A DNA stretch of 64,000 nt from Burkholderia sp. Ax-1724 (GTDB taxonomy: Bacteria; Pseudomonadota; Gammaproteobacteria; Burkholderiales; Burkholderiaceae), in contig NZ_VWWL01000003.1 of the NCBI RefSeq assembly GCF_011752995.1, forward strand, positions 248,001-312,000, given 5' to 3'. The position numbers were made by a program, and so were the translations under genes. The notes under the pieces were generated by a model. The model was not told where the DNA came from and did no database searches. It saw nothing but the letters and a program-made list of their open reading frames with translations. Positions 19,872 through 28,693 of this stretch are shown here, piece by piece (position 1 is the first letter of the stretch; each line of letters opens with the position of its first letter).

Positions 19872-20391
19872 TCATTGCTTGGCGCATCGCGCGACTGTTA
19901 ATACGAGCAAAGCGAGTTCGGCGCATGGGATCAGACACTTCGCGACACCCGCCCTCTCGTTGCCTTCGTCGCCTCTCTATATATAGATGAGCACATGCCG
20001 AAATCGCGTCCACGCACCGCACTTGAGTTCGGCACGCCCGCCTCCATCTACGTTGCGTCGCGATGACCGTACATCAATCAGTCACAGTAACGGGAATCAA
20101 GGGAACCCGATGGCGCTTCACCGGCAGTCGTTGGCCCCACTGCCTTTGTGAGTACTATCGCCCCCGGCAACGCATAGCGAATTAAGCTACACTGCCAGTT
20201 GAAAGACCCGCAAACGCGAGTCTTTCCGCTCATTCCGTGAAAATCCGGTGTCTTTTCAGACTGTTTTCGGGTTTTCGCAGGCATGCGCGGCAAGACTCAG
20301 GGCGCGGCAAAACGAACGGAAGTTTTCCCGGTTTTTGACGTATCGTGGCGAGCAATTCAGGCGGGCCTCGAACCGATAGAGGTATTCATAA
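19872..20391. other. Intergenic region between ffs and trxA
   Basis: 520 bases separating the minus-strand SRP RNA from trxA. Codon structure is not convincing in any frame. It holds a short hairpin at 20202-20225 and an AT-richer stretch around 20160-20200 (GAATTAAGCTACACT) where a trxA promoter would fit. The trxA ribosome site AGAGGT is at its end. Nothing else was recognised. Confidence 0.45.
20202..20225 (+). promoter_or_regulatory. Hairpin in the probable trxA leader
   Basis: AAAGAC pairs with GTCTTT, extended across one mismatch by CGC/GCG, with an AAAC loop. No T-run follows (ccgctcatt), so it is not an intrinsic terminator. It could be a 5' UTR structure. Confidence 0.35.
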
Positions 20392-20718
20392 ATGAGCGAA
20401 CAAATCAAACATATCAGCGACGCATCGTTCGAACAGGACGTAGTGAAATCCGACAAACCCGTGCTGCTCGATTTCTGGGCCGAATGGTGCGGTCCGTGCA
20501 AGATGATCGCGCCGATCCTCGACGAAGTCGCGAAGGATTACGCAGATCGCCTGCAAATCGCGAAGATCAATGTGGACGAGCATCAGTCCACGCCGGTCAA
20601 GTTCGGCGTGCGCGGCATCCCCACGCTGATCCTGTTCAAGAACGGCGCAGTCGCCGCTCAGAAAGTCGGCGCATTGTCGAAGTCGCAACTCACCGCGTTC
20701 CTCGACGGCAACCTGTAA
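20392..20718 (+). CDS. trxA: Thioredoxin 1
   Basis: 108 residues, the standard thioredoxin length, with active site WCGPC at 32-36 (redox Cys33 and Cys36), the buried Asp in LLDFWAEW and the cis-Pro loop GIPTL. It is the cytosolic dithiol reductant for ribonucleotide reductase, peroxiredoxins and others. AGAGGT precedes the ATG. The trxA-rho order is common in proteobacteria; here 260 bases separate them and rho appears to have its own promoter. Confidence 0.97.
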   Translation: MSEQIKHISDASFEQDVVKSDKPVLLDFWAEWCGPCKMIAPILDEVAKDYADRLQIAKINVDEHQSTPVKFGVRGIPTLILFKNGAVAAQKVGALSKSQLTAFLDGNL

Positions 20719-20851
20719 AGCAACGCCGCGGCGCAGGCGGACTCGCGGCACTCAGCAAGCGCTTCCGCCAGAACGCCTGACCCGTGCGTACCCACCGGGC
20801 GTGTTGTCAGCCGGCAACACGCCCCGCGAGAAAGAGGCCACGCCGCCGCAC

Positions 20852-20882
20852 TGGCGGAAATTGGCGTGTGCTATGCTAGAAT
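20852..20882 (+). promoter_or_regulatory. Probable extended -10 promoter upstream of rho
   Basis: TGCTAGAAT (20874-20882) is an extended -10 with TAGAAT as the hexamer. The -35 is weak (TGGCGG at 20852, 19-base spacer). It would give rho a leader of about 90 bases. Confidence 0.5.
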
Positions 20883-20978
20883 CCGCACAACGTCGAAAAG
20901 ACGTGTAAGTCTTTGAGCGTTCCGCTCACCCTCCTCCCAGATTTCATTTCGTCGCACCTTCTCCTGCGGGTTCTCCGT

Positions 20979-22247
20979 ATGCATTTATCCGAGCTTAAGA
21001 CTCTGCACGTGTCCCAATTGATCGAGATGGCCAATGGCCTCGAGATCGAAAGCGCGAACCGCCTGCGCAAGCAGGAATTGATGTTCGCCATTCTAAAAAA
21101 ACGAGCCAAAGCGGGCGACACGATCTTCGGCGACGGCACGCTCGAAGTGCTGCCGGACGGTTTCGGTTTCCTGCGTTCGCCGGAAACGTCCTACCTCGCC
21201 AGCACGGATGATATTTACATCAGCCCGTCGCAAATCCGCCGCTTCAACCTGCATACGGGCGACACGATCGAAGGCGAAGTGCGCACGCCGAAAGACGGCG
21301 AACGCTATTTCGCGCTGGTGAAGGTGGACAAGGTCAACGGCCAGCCGCCGGAGGCCTCGAAGCACAAGATCATGTTCGAAAACCTGACGCCGCTGCACCC
21401 GAACAAGGTGCTGCTGCTCGAACGTGAAATGCGTGGCGAAGAAAACGTGACGGGCCGCATCATCGACATGATCGCGCCGATCGGCAAAGGCCAGCGCGGC
21501 CTGCTCGTCGCCTCGCCGAAGTCGGGCAAGACCGTCATGCTTCAGCACATCGCGCATGCAATCAAACAGAACCATCCCGACGTCAAGCTGTTCGTGCTGC
21601 TGATCGACGAACGTCCGGAAGAAGTGACGGAAATGCAGCGTTCGGTGGCGGGCGAAGTGATCGCTTCCACGTTCGACGAACCGGCCGCGCGTCACGTGCA
21701 GGTCGCCGAAATGGTGATCGAAAAGGCCAAGCGTCTCGTCGAAATGAAGAACGACGTGGTGATCCTGCTCGACTCGATCACGCGGCTCGCGCGCGCCTAC
21801 AACACCGTCGTGCCGGCCTCGGGCAAGGTGCTCACCGGCGGTGTCGACGCGAACGCGCTGCAGCGCCCGAAGCGCTTCTTCGGCGCGGCGCGCAATATCG
21901 AGGAAGGCGGCTCGCTGACCATCATCGGCACGGCGCTGATCGAAACCGGCAGCCGTATGGACGACGTGATCTACGAAGAGTTCAAGGGCACCGGCAACAT
22001 GGAAGTGCACCTCGAGCGACGCCTCGCCGAGAAGCGCGTCTACCCGTCGATCAACCTGAACAAATCGGGCACGCGCCGCGAAGAGTTGCTGATCAAGCCC
22101 GAAGTGCTGCAGAAAATCTGGGTGCTGCGCAAGTTCATCCACGACATGGACGAAGTCGAGTCGATGGAATTCCTGCTCGACAAGATCCGTCAGACGAAGA
22201 GCAACTCCGAGTTCTTCGACATGATGCGTCGCGGTGGCGGCAGCTAA
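20979..22247 (+). CDS. rho: Transcription termination factor Rho
   Basis: 422 residues, typical of Rho. The N-terminal RNA-binding cold-shock-like domain includes [23 protein letters not shown]. The ATPase has P-loop ASPKSGKT and the Q-loop/R-loop region [20 protein letters not shown]. It is a hexameric RNA helicase that ends untranslated transcripts. The ATG at 20979 gives the canonical [14 protein letters not shown]; no Shine-Dalgarno of note precedes it. An upstream in-frame start at 20913 adds 22 residues not typical of Rho. A strong intrinsic terminator follows. Confidence 0.97.
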   Translation: MHLSELKTLHVSQLIEMANGLEIESANRLRKQELMFAILKKRAKAGDTIFGDGTLEVLPDGFGFLRSPETSYLASTDDIYISPSQIRRFNLHTGDTIEGEVRTPKDGERYFALVKVDKVNGQPPEASKHKIMFENLTPLHPNKVLLLEREMRGEENVTGRIIDMIAPIGKGQRGLLVASPKSGKTVMLQHIAHAIKQNHPDVKLFVLLIDERPEEVTEMQRSVAGEVIASTFDEPAARHVQVAEMVIEKAKRLVEMKNDVVILLDSITRLARAYNTVVPASGKVLTGGVDANALQRPKRFFGAARNIEEGGSLTIIGTALIETGSRMDDVIYEEFKGTGNMEVHLERRLAEKRVYPSINLNKSGTRREELLIKPEVLQKIWVLRKFIHDMDEVESMEFLLDKIRQTKSNSEFFDMMRRGGGS

Positions 22248-22303
22248 CGCATGACGACGCATGCTGGCTGTATGTAAAGGCTGGCGACTGCATCATCGAA
22301 TGC

Positions 22304-22336
22304 AAAACCGCTCGCGATCCGCGAGCGGTTTTTTTT
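22304..22336 (+). terminator. Intrinsic terminator of rho
   Basis: A 12-bp perfect stem AAAACCGCTCGC (22304-22315) with its complement at 22321-22332, a five-base loop, and eight T from 22329. Confidence 0.92.
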
Positions 22337-22671
22337 CGCCTATGCCGCTTGCTCCGCGCATCGCCAGCGTCGTCAAACATGCCCGTCTATCGGTTCAAGT
22401 GTCGACACGCTCGGCACCAGCCCGCCGCCGGGATCATCGTCGGGCCGGCATCGGTTCACGCTGCATCGGAGTCGCCTCGCGGGGGCCGCGAGTCCGTACA
22501 ATCCGGTGTACCGGGACACACTCGCGAGTCGCACGACCAGCGCGGATGCTCGCGCGGCAGACAAGCTTTCCGGCTTCGCCCAACGGTTTTAATCCGCCGA
22601 TCGGCGTCGCGCTACGCGGCGCCCTGTTCACCGTGCAGCAAAAACAGATCGACTAGAGGTAGGCTCACGCC
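22337..22671. other. Gene-free spacer between rho terminator and mtfA-like gene
   Basis: 335 bases. Open frames here show no ribosome site and have arginine/serine-rich translations typical of GC-rich noise. A promoter for the downstream gene is expected, but no clear hexamer pair was found. AGAGGTAGG lies just before the next start. Confidence 0.4.
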
Positions 22672-23505
22672 ATGCTCTCGAAACTCACCGACTGGCTCGG
22701 CACACGCCGCCGCGAGCGCGCGCTGCGCGATTACGCAATCGACAAGCCGCTGTGGCAGGCCACGCTCGACGGCTTGCCGTTTCTCGCGCATCTCGATGCG
22801 CCCGATCTCGCGCGGCTGCGCGAGCTGACGAGCCTGTTCATCGCGCAAAAGGAGTTCTCCACCGCGCACGAACTGGAGCTGACCGACGCAATGACGGTCG
22901 GCATCGCCGTGCAAGCCTGCCTGCCCGTGCTGAACCTGGGCCTCGATCTGTACCGCGGCTGGGTCGGCGTGATCGTCTATCCGGGTGAATTCGTGATTCG
23001 CAAGACCGTCGAGGACGAAGACGGCGTCGTCCACGAGATCGAGCACGATGCGAGCGGCGAGGCGTGGCAAGGCGGGCCCGTGGTGCTGTCGTGGGAAGAC
23101 GCGCAGATGACGGACGGCACCGACGCGTACAACGTCGTGATCCACGAGTTCGCGCACAAGATCGACATGCTGAACGGCGAAGCGGACGGCCACCCGCCGC
23201 TGCTGCGCCGCTGGCACGCGCCGCTCGATAGCGGGGCATGGGCCGACGTGTTCGACCACGCGTACGACCAGTTCTGCGCGAAGGTCGACGCGGTGCCGGA
23301 ACACCGCTGGGTGCGTTTCGAGCGCGACTCGCTGATCGATCCGTATGCGGCCGATCATCCGTCGGAATTTTTTGCCGTGTGCAGCGAGGCGCTGTTCGTG
23401 CGGCCGCAAGCGTTCGAGGCCGAGTATCCGGAACTGTACCGGCTGCTCGCGCGCTACTACCGGCAGGACCCGGCGCGCGTGAGGCTGAGCTTCGCGCCGG
23501 TTTGA
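22672..23505 (+). CDS. mtfA: Zinc-dependent peptidase of the MtfA (M90) family
   Basis: 277 residues. E. coli MtfA is a cytosolic aminopeptidase that binds the repressor Mlc and so affects glucose PTS expression. The gluzincin motif HEFAHKIDM places HEFAH at 158-162; HPSEFFAVCSEALF downstream supplies the third ligand Glu. AGAGGTAGG lies upstream of the ATG. A role with Mlc should not be assumed in Burkholderiaceae, where the PTS context differs. It is a single gene. Confidence 0.85.
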   Translation: MLSKLTDWLGTRRRERALRDYAIDKPLWQATLDGLPFLAHLDAPDLARLRELTSLFIAQKEFSTAHELELTDAMTVGIAVQACLPVLNLGLDLYRGWVGVIVYPGEFVIRKTVEDEDGVVHEIEHDASGEAWQGGPVVLSWEDAQMTDGTDAYNVVIHEFAHKIDMLNGEADGHPPLLRRWHAPLDSGAWADVFDHAYDQFCAKVDAVPEHRWVRFERDSLIDPYAADHPSEFFAVCSEALFVRPQAFEAEYPELYRLLARYYRQDPARVRLSFAPV

Positions 23506-23560
23506 TGGCAGCGCCGGGGGGCCGCCGGCGCCATTCAATGAGCCGAGGCAAGGCCAAGAG

Positions 23561-23615
23561 AAACCGCTGGCAGAAAATTCGCCAAGCAACTGATTTTCTG
23601 GCATAATCGCGGTTT
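23561..23615 (+). promoter_or_regulatory. Two-part inverted repeat upstream of rpmE2, overlapping its -10 region
   Basis: AAACCGC (23561-23567) pairs with GCGGTTT (23609-23615), and CAGAAAAT (23571-23578) pairs with ATTTTCTG (23593-23600). The result is a nested hairpin with a 14-base loop, followed by T's. The right arm encloses the CATAAT -10 element. It could be a terminator of mtfA, an operator, or both. Confidence 0.5.
23578..23607 (+). promoter_or_regulatory. Probable rpmE2 promoter
   Basis: -35 TTCGCC (23578-23583), 18-base spacer, -10 CATAAT (23602-23607). The transcript would have a leader of about 90 bases. Confidence 0.45.
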
Positions 23616-23705
23616 TTCGACCGTAGGCAAGTGGCTCGCGCCTGAAGGCAGTCCGATTATCGAGGCTGCACGCGGGTTGGCTACCGCCAGATTAAAGGAA
23701 AGACC

Positions 23706-23969
23706 ATGAAAGAAGGCATTCACCCGGATTACCGCGAAGTCCTGTTCATCGACATGTCGAACGACTTCAAGTTCGTGACGCGCTCGACCATCCAGACGCG
23801 TGAAACCGCCGAATTCAACGGCAAGACCTACCCGCTCGCAAAGATCGAAGTGTCGTCGGAATCGCATCCGTTCTACACCGGCCAGCAAAAGATCATGGAC
23901 ACGGCAGGCCGCGTCGAGAAGTTCAACAAGAAGTTCGGCGCACGCGCTTCGGGCAAGGCAGCAAAGTAA
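23706..23969 (+). CDS. rpmE2: 50S ribosomal protein L31 type B
   Basis: 87 residues. It is the zinc-free (C-minus) form of L31: the protein contains no cysteine, has the type-B start [18 protein letters not shown] and carries the insertion typical of that class. Zinc-free paralogues are often derepressed by Zur under zinc limitation, but no Zur box like the enterobacterial consensus was seen upstream. In many Burkholderiaceae this is the only L31. AAAGGAAAG precedes the ATG, and a terminator follows. Confidence 0.95.
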   Translation: MKEGIHPDYREVLFIDMSNDFKFVTRSTIQTRETAEFNGKTYPLAKIEVSSESHPFYTGQQKIMDTAGRVEKFNKKFGARASGKAAK

Positions 23970-24006
23970 TACCGCATCGTCGCCGGCCTCGGGCCGGCAG
24001 CGAAGC

Positions 24007-24036
24007 AAAAAAAGGGCAGCGCGAGCTGCCCTTTTT
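24007..24036 (+). terminator. Intrinsic terminator of rpmE2
   Basis: AAAAAGGGCAGC pairs with GCTGCCCTTTTT around a GCGA loop, with A-run and T-run flanks. Confidence 0.9.
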
Positions 24037-24341
24037 CGTATCGCCTGCTTTCGCCTGCGTTTGTGTCCGCTTCTGCGTCCGATTTTGTGCCCGCGTTTGT
24101 AGCCGCTTCCGCTCACCGCCCTGCTCACTGCCACACGCTCCCTGGCGTTCCCGCGCGCGTACTCCGCTCGCACCACCGCTATCGCCACTGTTACAGCACG
24201 CACAAGGACGTTGCCAGCCGTTACCGCCCGTGACGCGCATCGCACGGCACGTCTACAATGCCGGATGCTCGAGACGGGCCCTTCCGCCCTGACCCGCCGG
24301 CCCGCTCCGGCTGCATCGCCTATCCAATACCGACACACCGC
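24037..24341. other. Spacer with degenerate short repeats before the glycosyltransferase gene
   Basis: 305 bases. From about 24050 to 24115 the motif family gc(g/t)tttgtg-tccgc / gcttctgcgtccg recurs irregularly. No gene or clear promoter was recognised. Confidence 0.4.
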
Positions 24342-26099
24342 ATGAGACCTGTCGTTCGCCTCACTGCCTCAGCAACCAGTGCCTTGCCGCGCTGGCTGCT
24401 GCTGACCATCTGTATCGTCTATGCATCGTTCGGCCTGTTCGGTCGCGACCCGTGGAAGAACGAGGACGCAGCCGGCTTCGGTGTCATGTGGACCATGGCG
24501 AACGGCGGCGCCCACGACTGGCTGCTGCCGAACCTCGTCGGCAAATATATGACCGAGGACGGCCCGCTCGGCTACTGGCTCGGCGCCAGTGCGATCCGCG
24601 TGCTCGCGCCGTGGGTCGATGCGAGCAACGCCTCGCGCGTATTCACGGGCCTGCTGTTCTGCGCGGGCTGCGCGTTCGTCTGGTATGCCGCTTACCTGCT
24701 CGGCCGGCGCGCCGAGGTCCAGCCGTTCAAATATGCGTTCGGCGGCGAGCCGGAACCGCGCGACTACGGCCGCACGCTCGGCGACGGCGCGCTGCTGATC
24801 CTGCTCGCATGCTTCGGCCTCGCCGAGCGCGGTCACGAAACCACGCCGCAACTCGCGCAGTTCGTCTGCATCGCAATGCTCGTGTACGGCCTCGTGCGCA
24901 TGATCGACAAGCCGATCCAGGGCGCGCTGATCTGGGGTCTCGCGATCGGCCTCGTCACGCTCGCGAGCAGTCCCGTGCTGGTCGGCGCGCTGCTGCTCGG
25001 CACGCTCGCGATGACGCTGATCGTGCGCGAAACGCGCTCGCGCTGGCTGCTGCTCGCGGGTCTGCCGGTCGCGCTCGTGCTCGCGATATCGTGGCCGCTC
25101 ATCGCCATCGCCGCCTTCCCCGACGACGCCGTCTGGTATCTGAACCAGTGGGTCCACGTCAGCCTGATTTCGTTCGCGGGGCCGCCCGGCTCGGTCGCCG
25201 CCTATGCGCTGAAAAACCTGCCGCTCTTCACCTGGCCCGCATGGCCGCTCGCGCTGTGGTCGTGGTTCAGCTGGAAGGGGCTGCGCCGTGCGCCGCACGT
25301 GGCAATTCCACTTTCGGTGATCGGTCCGCTCTTCGTGCTCGTCGTGCTGCAAAGCCACCAGTCGAACCGGCTCTATATGCTGTTGCTGCCGCCGCTCGCG
25401 GTGCTGGCGACCTTCGCGCTGCCGACTCTCAAGCGCGGCGCGATCAATGCGATCGACTGGTTCGCACTGTTGAGCTTCACGATTCTCGGCAGCTTCGTGT
25501 GGCTCGTGTACGTGGCTAGCCTCACCGGTTTTCCGCATCCGCTCGCGCGCAATCTGGCTCGGCTCGCGCCGGGCTTCGTGCCGCAGTTCAAAATTCTCTC
25601 GTTCGTGTGCGCGGTGGCCGTGACCGTGTGCTGGTTCGTGCTCGTGCGCTGGCGTCTCGCGCGTCATCCGAAGGTGCTGTGGCGCAGCGTCGTGCTCTCG
25701 AGCGCCGGCACCACGCTGATGTGGGTGCTGCTGATGACCCTCTGGCTGCCGGTCGTCAACTACAGCCGGACCTACCGCGACGTCGCGCAACAGATCGCGA
25801 GCCATCTGCCCGAGGACTACACCTGCATCTCGCCCGTGCGGCTCGGCAATGCGCAGATCGCGACCTTCGCCTATTTCGGCGACATGCACTTCGCGTTCGA
25901 CCAGGACTGCGACGTGATCCTGCGCCAGGACACGCAGGAGTACGGCGATCCGAGCGCGATGCCCGACTACATCTGGAAGCTCGTCTGGGAAGGCCGCCGC
26001 GCCGCCGACCGCGACGAACGCTTCCGCCTGTACGTGCGCATCGACCGTCCGAAGCCGCCGCCCGGCAAGCGGCGCGGCTGGCGCAAGAGGCTCGACTGA
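24342..26099 (+). CDS. Membrane glycosyltransferase, ArnT/PMT-like (GT-C)
   Basis: 585 residues with about a dozen hydrophobic segments and a soluble C-terminal part from about 490. The first periplasmic loop contains DPWKNEDAAGFGVMWTMANG with an Asp/Glu pair at the place where ArnT has its catalytic DE motif. It should therefore transfer a sugar from a polyprenyl phosphate donor to an acceptor outside the inner membrane. It is not arnT itself; a better match lies at 40828. The ATG at 24342 follows 28 residues of non-membrane sequence in the longer frame. It is followed two bases later by a MATE transporter gene. Donor and acceptor are unknown. Confidence 0.78.
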   Translation: MRPVVRLTASATSALPRWLLLTICIVYASFGLFGRDPWKNEDAAGFGVMWTMANGGAHDWLLPNLVGKYMTEDGPLGYWLGASAIRVLAPWVDASNASRVFTGLLFCAGCAFVWYAAYLLGRRAEVQPFKYAFGGEPEPRDYGRTLGDGALLILLACFGLAERGHETTPQLAQFVCIAMLVYGLVRMIDKPIQGALIWGLAIGLVTLASSPVLVGALLLGTLAMTLIVRETRSRWLLLAGLPVALVLAISWPLIAIAAFPDDAVWYLNQWVHVSLISFAGPPGSVAAYALKNLPLFTWPAWPLALWSWFSWKGLRRAPHVAIPLSVIGPLFVLVVLQSHQSNRLYMLLLPPLAVLATFALPTLKRGAINAIDWFALLSFTILGSFVWLVYVASLTGFPHPLARNLARLAPGFVPQFKILSFVCAVAVTVCWFVLVRWRLARHPKVLWRSVVLSSAGTTLMWVLLMTLWLPVVNYSRTYRDVAQQIASHLPEDYTCISPVRLGNAQIATFAYFGDMHFAFDQDCDVILRQDTQEYGDPSAMPDYIWKLVWEGRRAADRDERFRLYVRIDRPKPPPGKRRGWRKRLD

Positions 26100-26101
26100 C
26101 G

Positions 26102-27484
26102 ATGTTCGCCGACATACGGAAAATCGCCGCGCTCGCGTGGCCCGTATTGATCGGCCAACTGGCGATCATCGCCTTTGGCGTGATCGATACGGCGATGGTC
26201 GGCCGCTACTCGGCCGTCGATCTGGCCGCGCTCGGTCTCGGTTCGTCGATCTACGTGTCGGTCTATATCAGCCTGACCGGCATCCTCACCGCATTGCAGC
26301 CGATTGCCGCGCAGCTCTACGGCGCGCGCCGCCATGGCGAGATCGGCGAGGAAGTGCGCCAGTCGTTCTGGCTCGCCGCCGCGCTGACCGTGATCGGCTT
26401 TCTGATCCTGTTCTTTCCGGGGCCGCTGCTGGCACTCTCCCGCGTGCCCGAGGCGCTGCACGAACGCACGCTCGCGTATCTGCGGATTCTTGCGTTCGGC
26501 CTGCCCGCCGGCCTCGCGTTTCGCGTCTACAGTTCGGTCGCCAATGCGCTCGGCAAGCCGCGGCTCGTGATGTTCCTGCAGATCGGCGCGCTGCTGCTCA
26601 AGATCCCGCTCAATACGTGGCTCATTTTCGGCGGCCTCGGTGTGCCGGCGCTCGGCGGTCCCGGCTGCGCGCTCGCCAGCACCGCGCTCAACTGGGGACT
26701 CGCCGTGCTCGGCATGCTGCTGCTCGTGCGCGTCGACGTGTTCAGGCCGCTCGGCATCTTCACGCACTTCTGCTGGCCAGTCTGGAAGCGTCAGGTGGCG
26801 CAGTTGCGGCTCGGCATTCCGATGGGTCTGTCGTACCTGATCGAAGTCACCTCGTACACGTTCATGGCGCTCTTTATCGCGCGCTTCGGCACGACGACGC
26901 TCGCGGGGCATCAGATCGCCGGCAATATCGGCGCGGTGCTCTACATGACGCCGCTGTCGATCGGCATCGCATCGTCGACGCTCGTCGCCCAGGCGCTCGG
27001 TGCGCATAAGCCGGACGCGGCGCGCACGCTGTCGCGTCACGGCATCGCGATGGCGGTGGCGATCGCCTGCTGCTATGGCGCGCTCGTGCTTCTGCTGCGG
27101 CCGTATATCGTCGACGGTTATACGACCGACGCGCAGGTCGCGGCGAAGGCGTTGCCGCTCGTGCTGATCGTCGTCTGCTATCACCTGTTCGACGCGTTGC
27201 AGATCTCGACCGCGTTCGTGTTGCGCGCCTACAAGGTGGCGGTCGTGCCGACCGTGATCTATGCGGTTGCGCTGTGGGGCGTCGGGCTCGGCGGCGGCTA
27301 CCTGCTCGGCTTCGATACGACCGGCGTCACGCCACCGTGGCTGACCGGCGCGCGCGGCTTCTGGGTCGCGAATACGGCGAGTCTCGCGCTGGCCGGAATC
27401 GGCCTGTTCGTGTACTGGCGCTTCGTGAGCCGGCGACATATGCGCGAAGCTGTAGGAATGAAGGTGGATTCGGCTGCGCGATAA
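26102..27484 (+). CDS. MATE family transporter (NorM-like)
   Basis: 460 residues with twelve predicted membrane segments in two halves, the MATE fold. It starts MFADIRKIAALAWPVLIGQLAI, with the family's early pocket motif GVIDTAMVGRYSAVDLAALGLG. NorM-type members are sodium- or proton-driven multidrug exporters. The gene begins two bases after the glycosyltransferase stop, so the two are surely cotranscribed. This raises the possibility of a role in moving a lipid-linked or glycosylated product. The transporter family is clear; the cargo is not. Confidence 0.88.
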   Translation: MFADIRKIAALAWPVLIGQLAIIAFGVIDTAMVGRYSAVDLAALGLGSSIYVSVYISLTGILTALQPIAAQLYGARRHGEIGEEVRQSFWLAAALTVIGFLILFFPGPLLALSRVPEALHERTLAYLRILAFGLPAGLAFRVYSSVANALGKPRLVMFLQIGALLLKIPLNTWLIFGGLGVPALGGPGCALASTALNWGLAVLGMLLLVRVDVFRPLGIFTHFCWPVWKRQVAQLRLGIPMGLSYLIEVTSYTFMALFIARFGTTTLAGHQIAGNIGAVLYMTPLSIGIASSTLVAQALGAHKPDAARTLSRHGIAMAVAIACCYGALVLLLRPYIVDGYTTDAQVAAKALPLVLIVVCYHLFDALQISTAFVLRAYKVAVVPTVIYAVALWGVGLGGGYLLGFDTTGVTPPWLTGARGFWVANTASLALAGIGLFVYWRFVSRRHMREAVGMKVDSAAR

Positions 27485-27537
27485 AGCGGCTGTGGGTGGC
27501 TGCGTGTGGTTGCGGGTAGGATCGGGAGAAAGCGGGG

Positions 27538-27557
27538 TTTGAATCGGAAGATTCAAA
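27538..27557. promoter_or_regulatory. Short perfect hairpin with GGAA tetraloop
   Basis: TTTGAATC pairs with GATTCAAA across GGAA, a GNRA-class loop. No T-run follows. It could act as an RNA element downstream of the MATE gene or as a DNA palindrome. Confidence 0.4.
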
Positions 27558-27650
27558 CGGCAACGGCGAATTCTCGCAACGACGGCTTCAAGGAGACTAT
27601 GCAGACCATGCTATCCGGCTGGCAAAAAGTTTAAATATTGTCCGCCGCGA

Positions 27651-27679
27651 TTTACTTGTCTCGAAACGATCGGTATAAA
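27651..27679 (+). promoter_or_regulatory. Probable sigma-70 promoter of the HhH protein gene
   Basis: -35 TTTACT (27651-27656), exactly 17 bases, -10 TATAAA (27674-27679). About 115 bases of leader precede the ATG at 27798. Confidence 0.55.
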
Positions 27680-27797
27680 TCGTCCGCGTTCGCAAATAAG
27701 GGCCGGCGATTTGTTCTATGCTTAAGCGCAGCGCCGCTCGACAGAATGCGTCGTCCGTTCCCGGCTAACTTTTTTTGCCCTCAATGGAGTGCTTGCC

Positions 27798-28421
27798 ATG
27801 CTGAAGAAGCTTTTAATGCTTTGCGTTGCTGTGGCTTTGTCGCTGTCGGCCGGTTTTGCCGCAGCCGTTGAAGTGAATTCCGCCGATCAGGCGGGGCTCG
27901 AATCGGTCAAGGGCATCGGCCCCGTGCATGCGAAAGCGATCATCGACGAGCGGACCAAAAACGGCCCGTTCAAGGATGCCGATGATCTCGCCGCGCGGGT
28001 GAAGGGCATCGGCACCAAATCGGTCCAGAATCTCGAAGCGGCCGGCCTGACGATCAACGGCTCGTCCGCGCCGCCGACCGGCGCGAAGGCATCCACGAAA
28101 TCGGCCAGCACGAAGGCCGCACCGGCAGCGGCTCCGGCTGCGACCACGGCGGCTCCCGCGCCGACCACCGCCGCACCCGCGGCTACGACCGCAGCACCGG
28201 CACCGGCTGCCACGACCGCACCGGCCGCGCCCACGCAAGCGTCCGCGGCGAAACCGTCGAAGTCGAAGAAGAAGAGCAAAGCCGCCGCAGCCGAGGCAGC
28301 GGCCGCATCGGCACCGGTAGCCGCTGCGAGCGCGCCGGCTGCCGCATCCGGCACCAAGGCCTCGAAGAAGAAGGCGAAGAAGAGCAAGGCGGCATCGGCC
28401 GCCGCGGCTTCCGGCGCATAA
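27798..28421 (+). CDS. Exported helix-hairpin-helix protein with Ala/Pro/Lys-rich tail (ComEA-like)
   Basis: 207 residues. A signal peptide (1 to about 22, KKLLMLCVAVALSLSAGFAAA) is followed by a ComEA-type HhH pair, VNSADQAGLESVKGIGPVHA and the second hairpin VKGIGTKSVQNLEAAG (to about 88). Residues 95-207 are a low-complexity tail of Ala, Pro, Thr and Lys clusters like histone H1 or AlgP. ComEA proteins bind incoming DNA in the periplasm during competence. The tail is unusual for ComEA and could add a second DNA- or envelope-binding surface. The ATG at 27798 has GGAG eight bases upstream. Confidence 0.8.
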   Translation: MLKKLLMLCVAVALSLSAGFAAAVEVNSADQAGLESVKGIGPVHAKAIIDERTKNGPFKDADDLAARVKGIGTKSVQNLEAAGLTINGSSAPPTGAKASTKSASTKAAPAAAPAATTAAPAPTTAAPAATTAAPAPAATTAPAAPTQASAAKPSKSKKKSKAAAAEAAAASAPVAAASAPAAASGTKASKKKAKKSKAASAAAASGA

Positions 28422-28693
28422 CGCTGCCGCAGACGTACCGAAGCCCTACCGCAGCAACGCATCGAGCAGCACGAGCAGCAACACGCCAGGACGTGGCCGG
28501 CGGCATCGCGAATCCATGCTGCAAGGCCGTGCTTCAGGCCCGCGCAACACGCGAACGAATGCAGACGATTCACGCGTAACGTGCGTGGCCAAGCCGCCCG
28601 CCACCGTTCTTCCGTTTCAACGTGCCGCGCAACCGCGCGGCGCTTTCACCCGCCAGGCCGCCATGCGCGCGCCGGCATTCAAGAGAGACCGTC

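Larger units (their letters stand above)
27485..27797. other. Intergenic region before the HhH gene
   Basis: 313 bases, AT-richer than its surroundings. It carries a perfect 8-bp palindromic hairpin at 27538-27557 and a credible sigma-70 promoter at 27651-27679. No gene is supported. Confidence 0.5.

Noticed and set aside
19872..20391. Small protein genes in the ffs-trxA gap
   Set aside because: Frames of 66-118 codons lack ribosome sites and typical codon usage; one overlaps the SRP RNA.
22261..22656. 131-codon frame after rho
   Set aside because: It begins inside the rho terminator region and has a compositionally random translation.
23590..23625. Zur binding site upstream of rpmE2
   Set aside because: The inverted repeat there does not match the known GAAATGTTATA-type palindrome.
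24050..24115. Short direct repeats near the glycosyltransferase gene
   Set aside because: Units differ in sequence and spacing and look like chance similarity.
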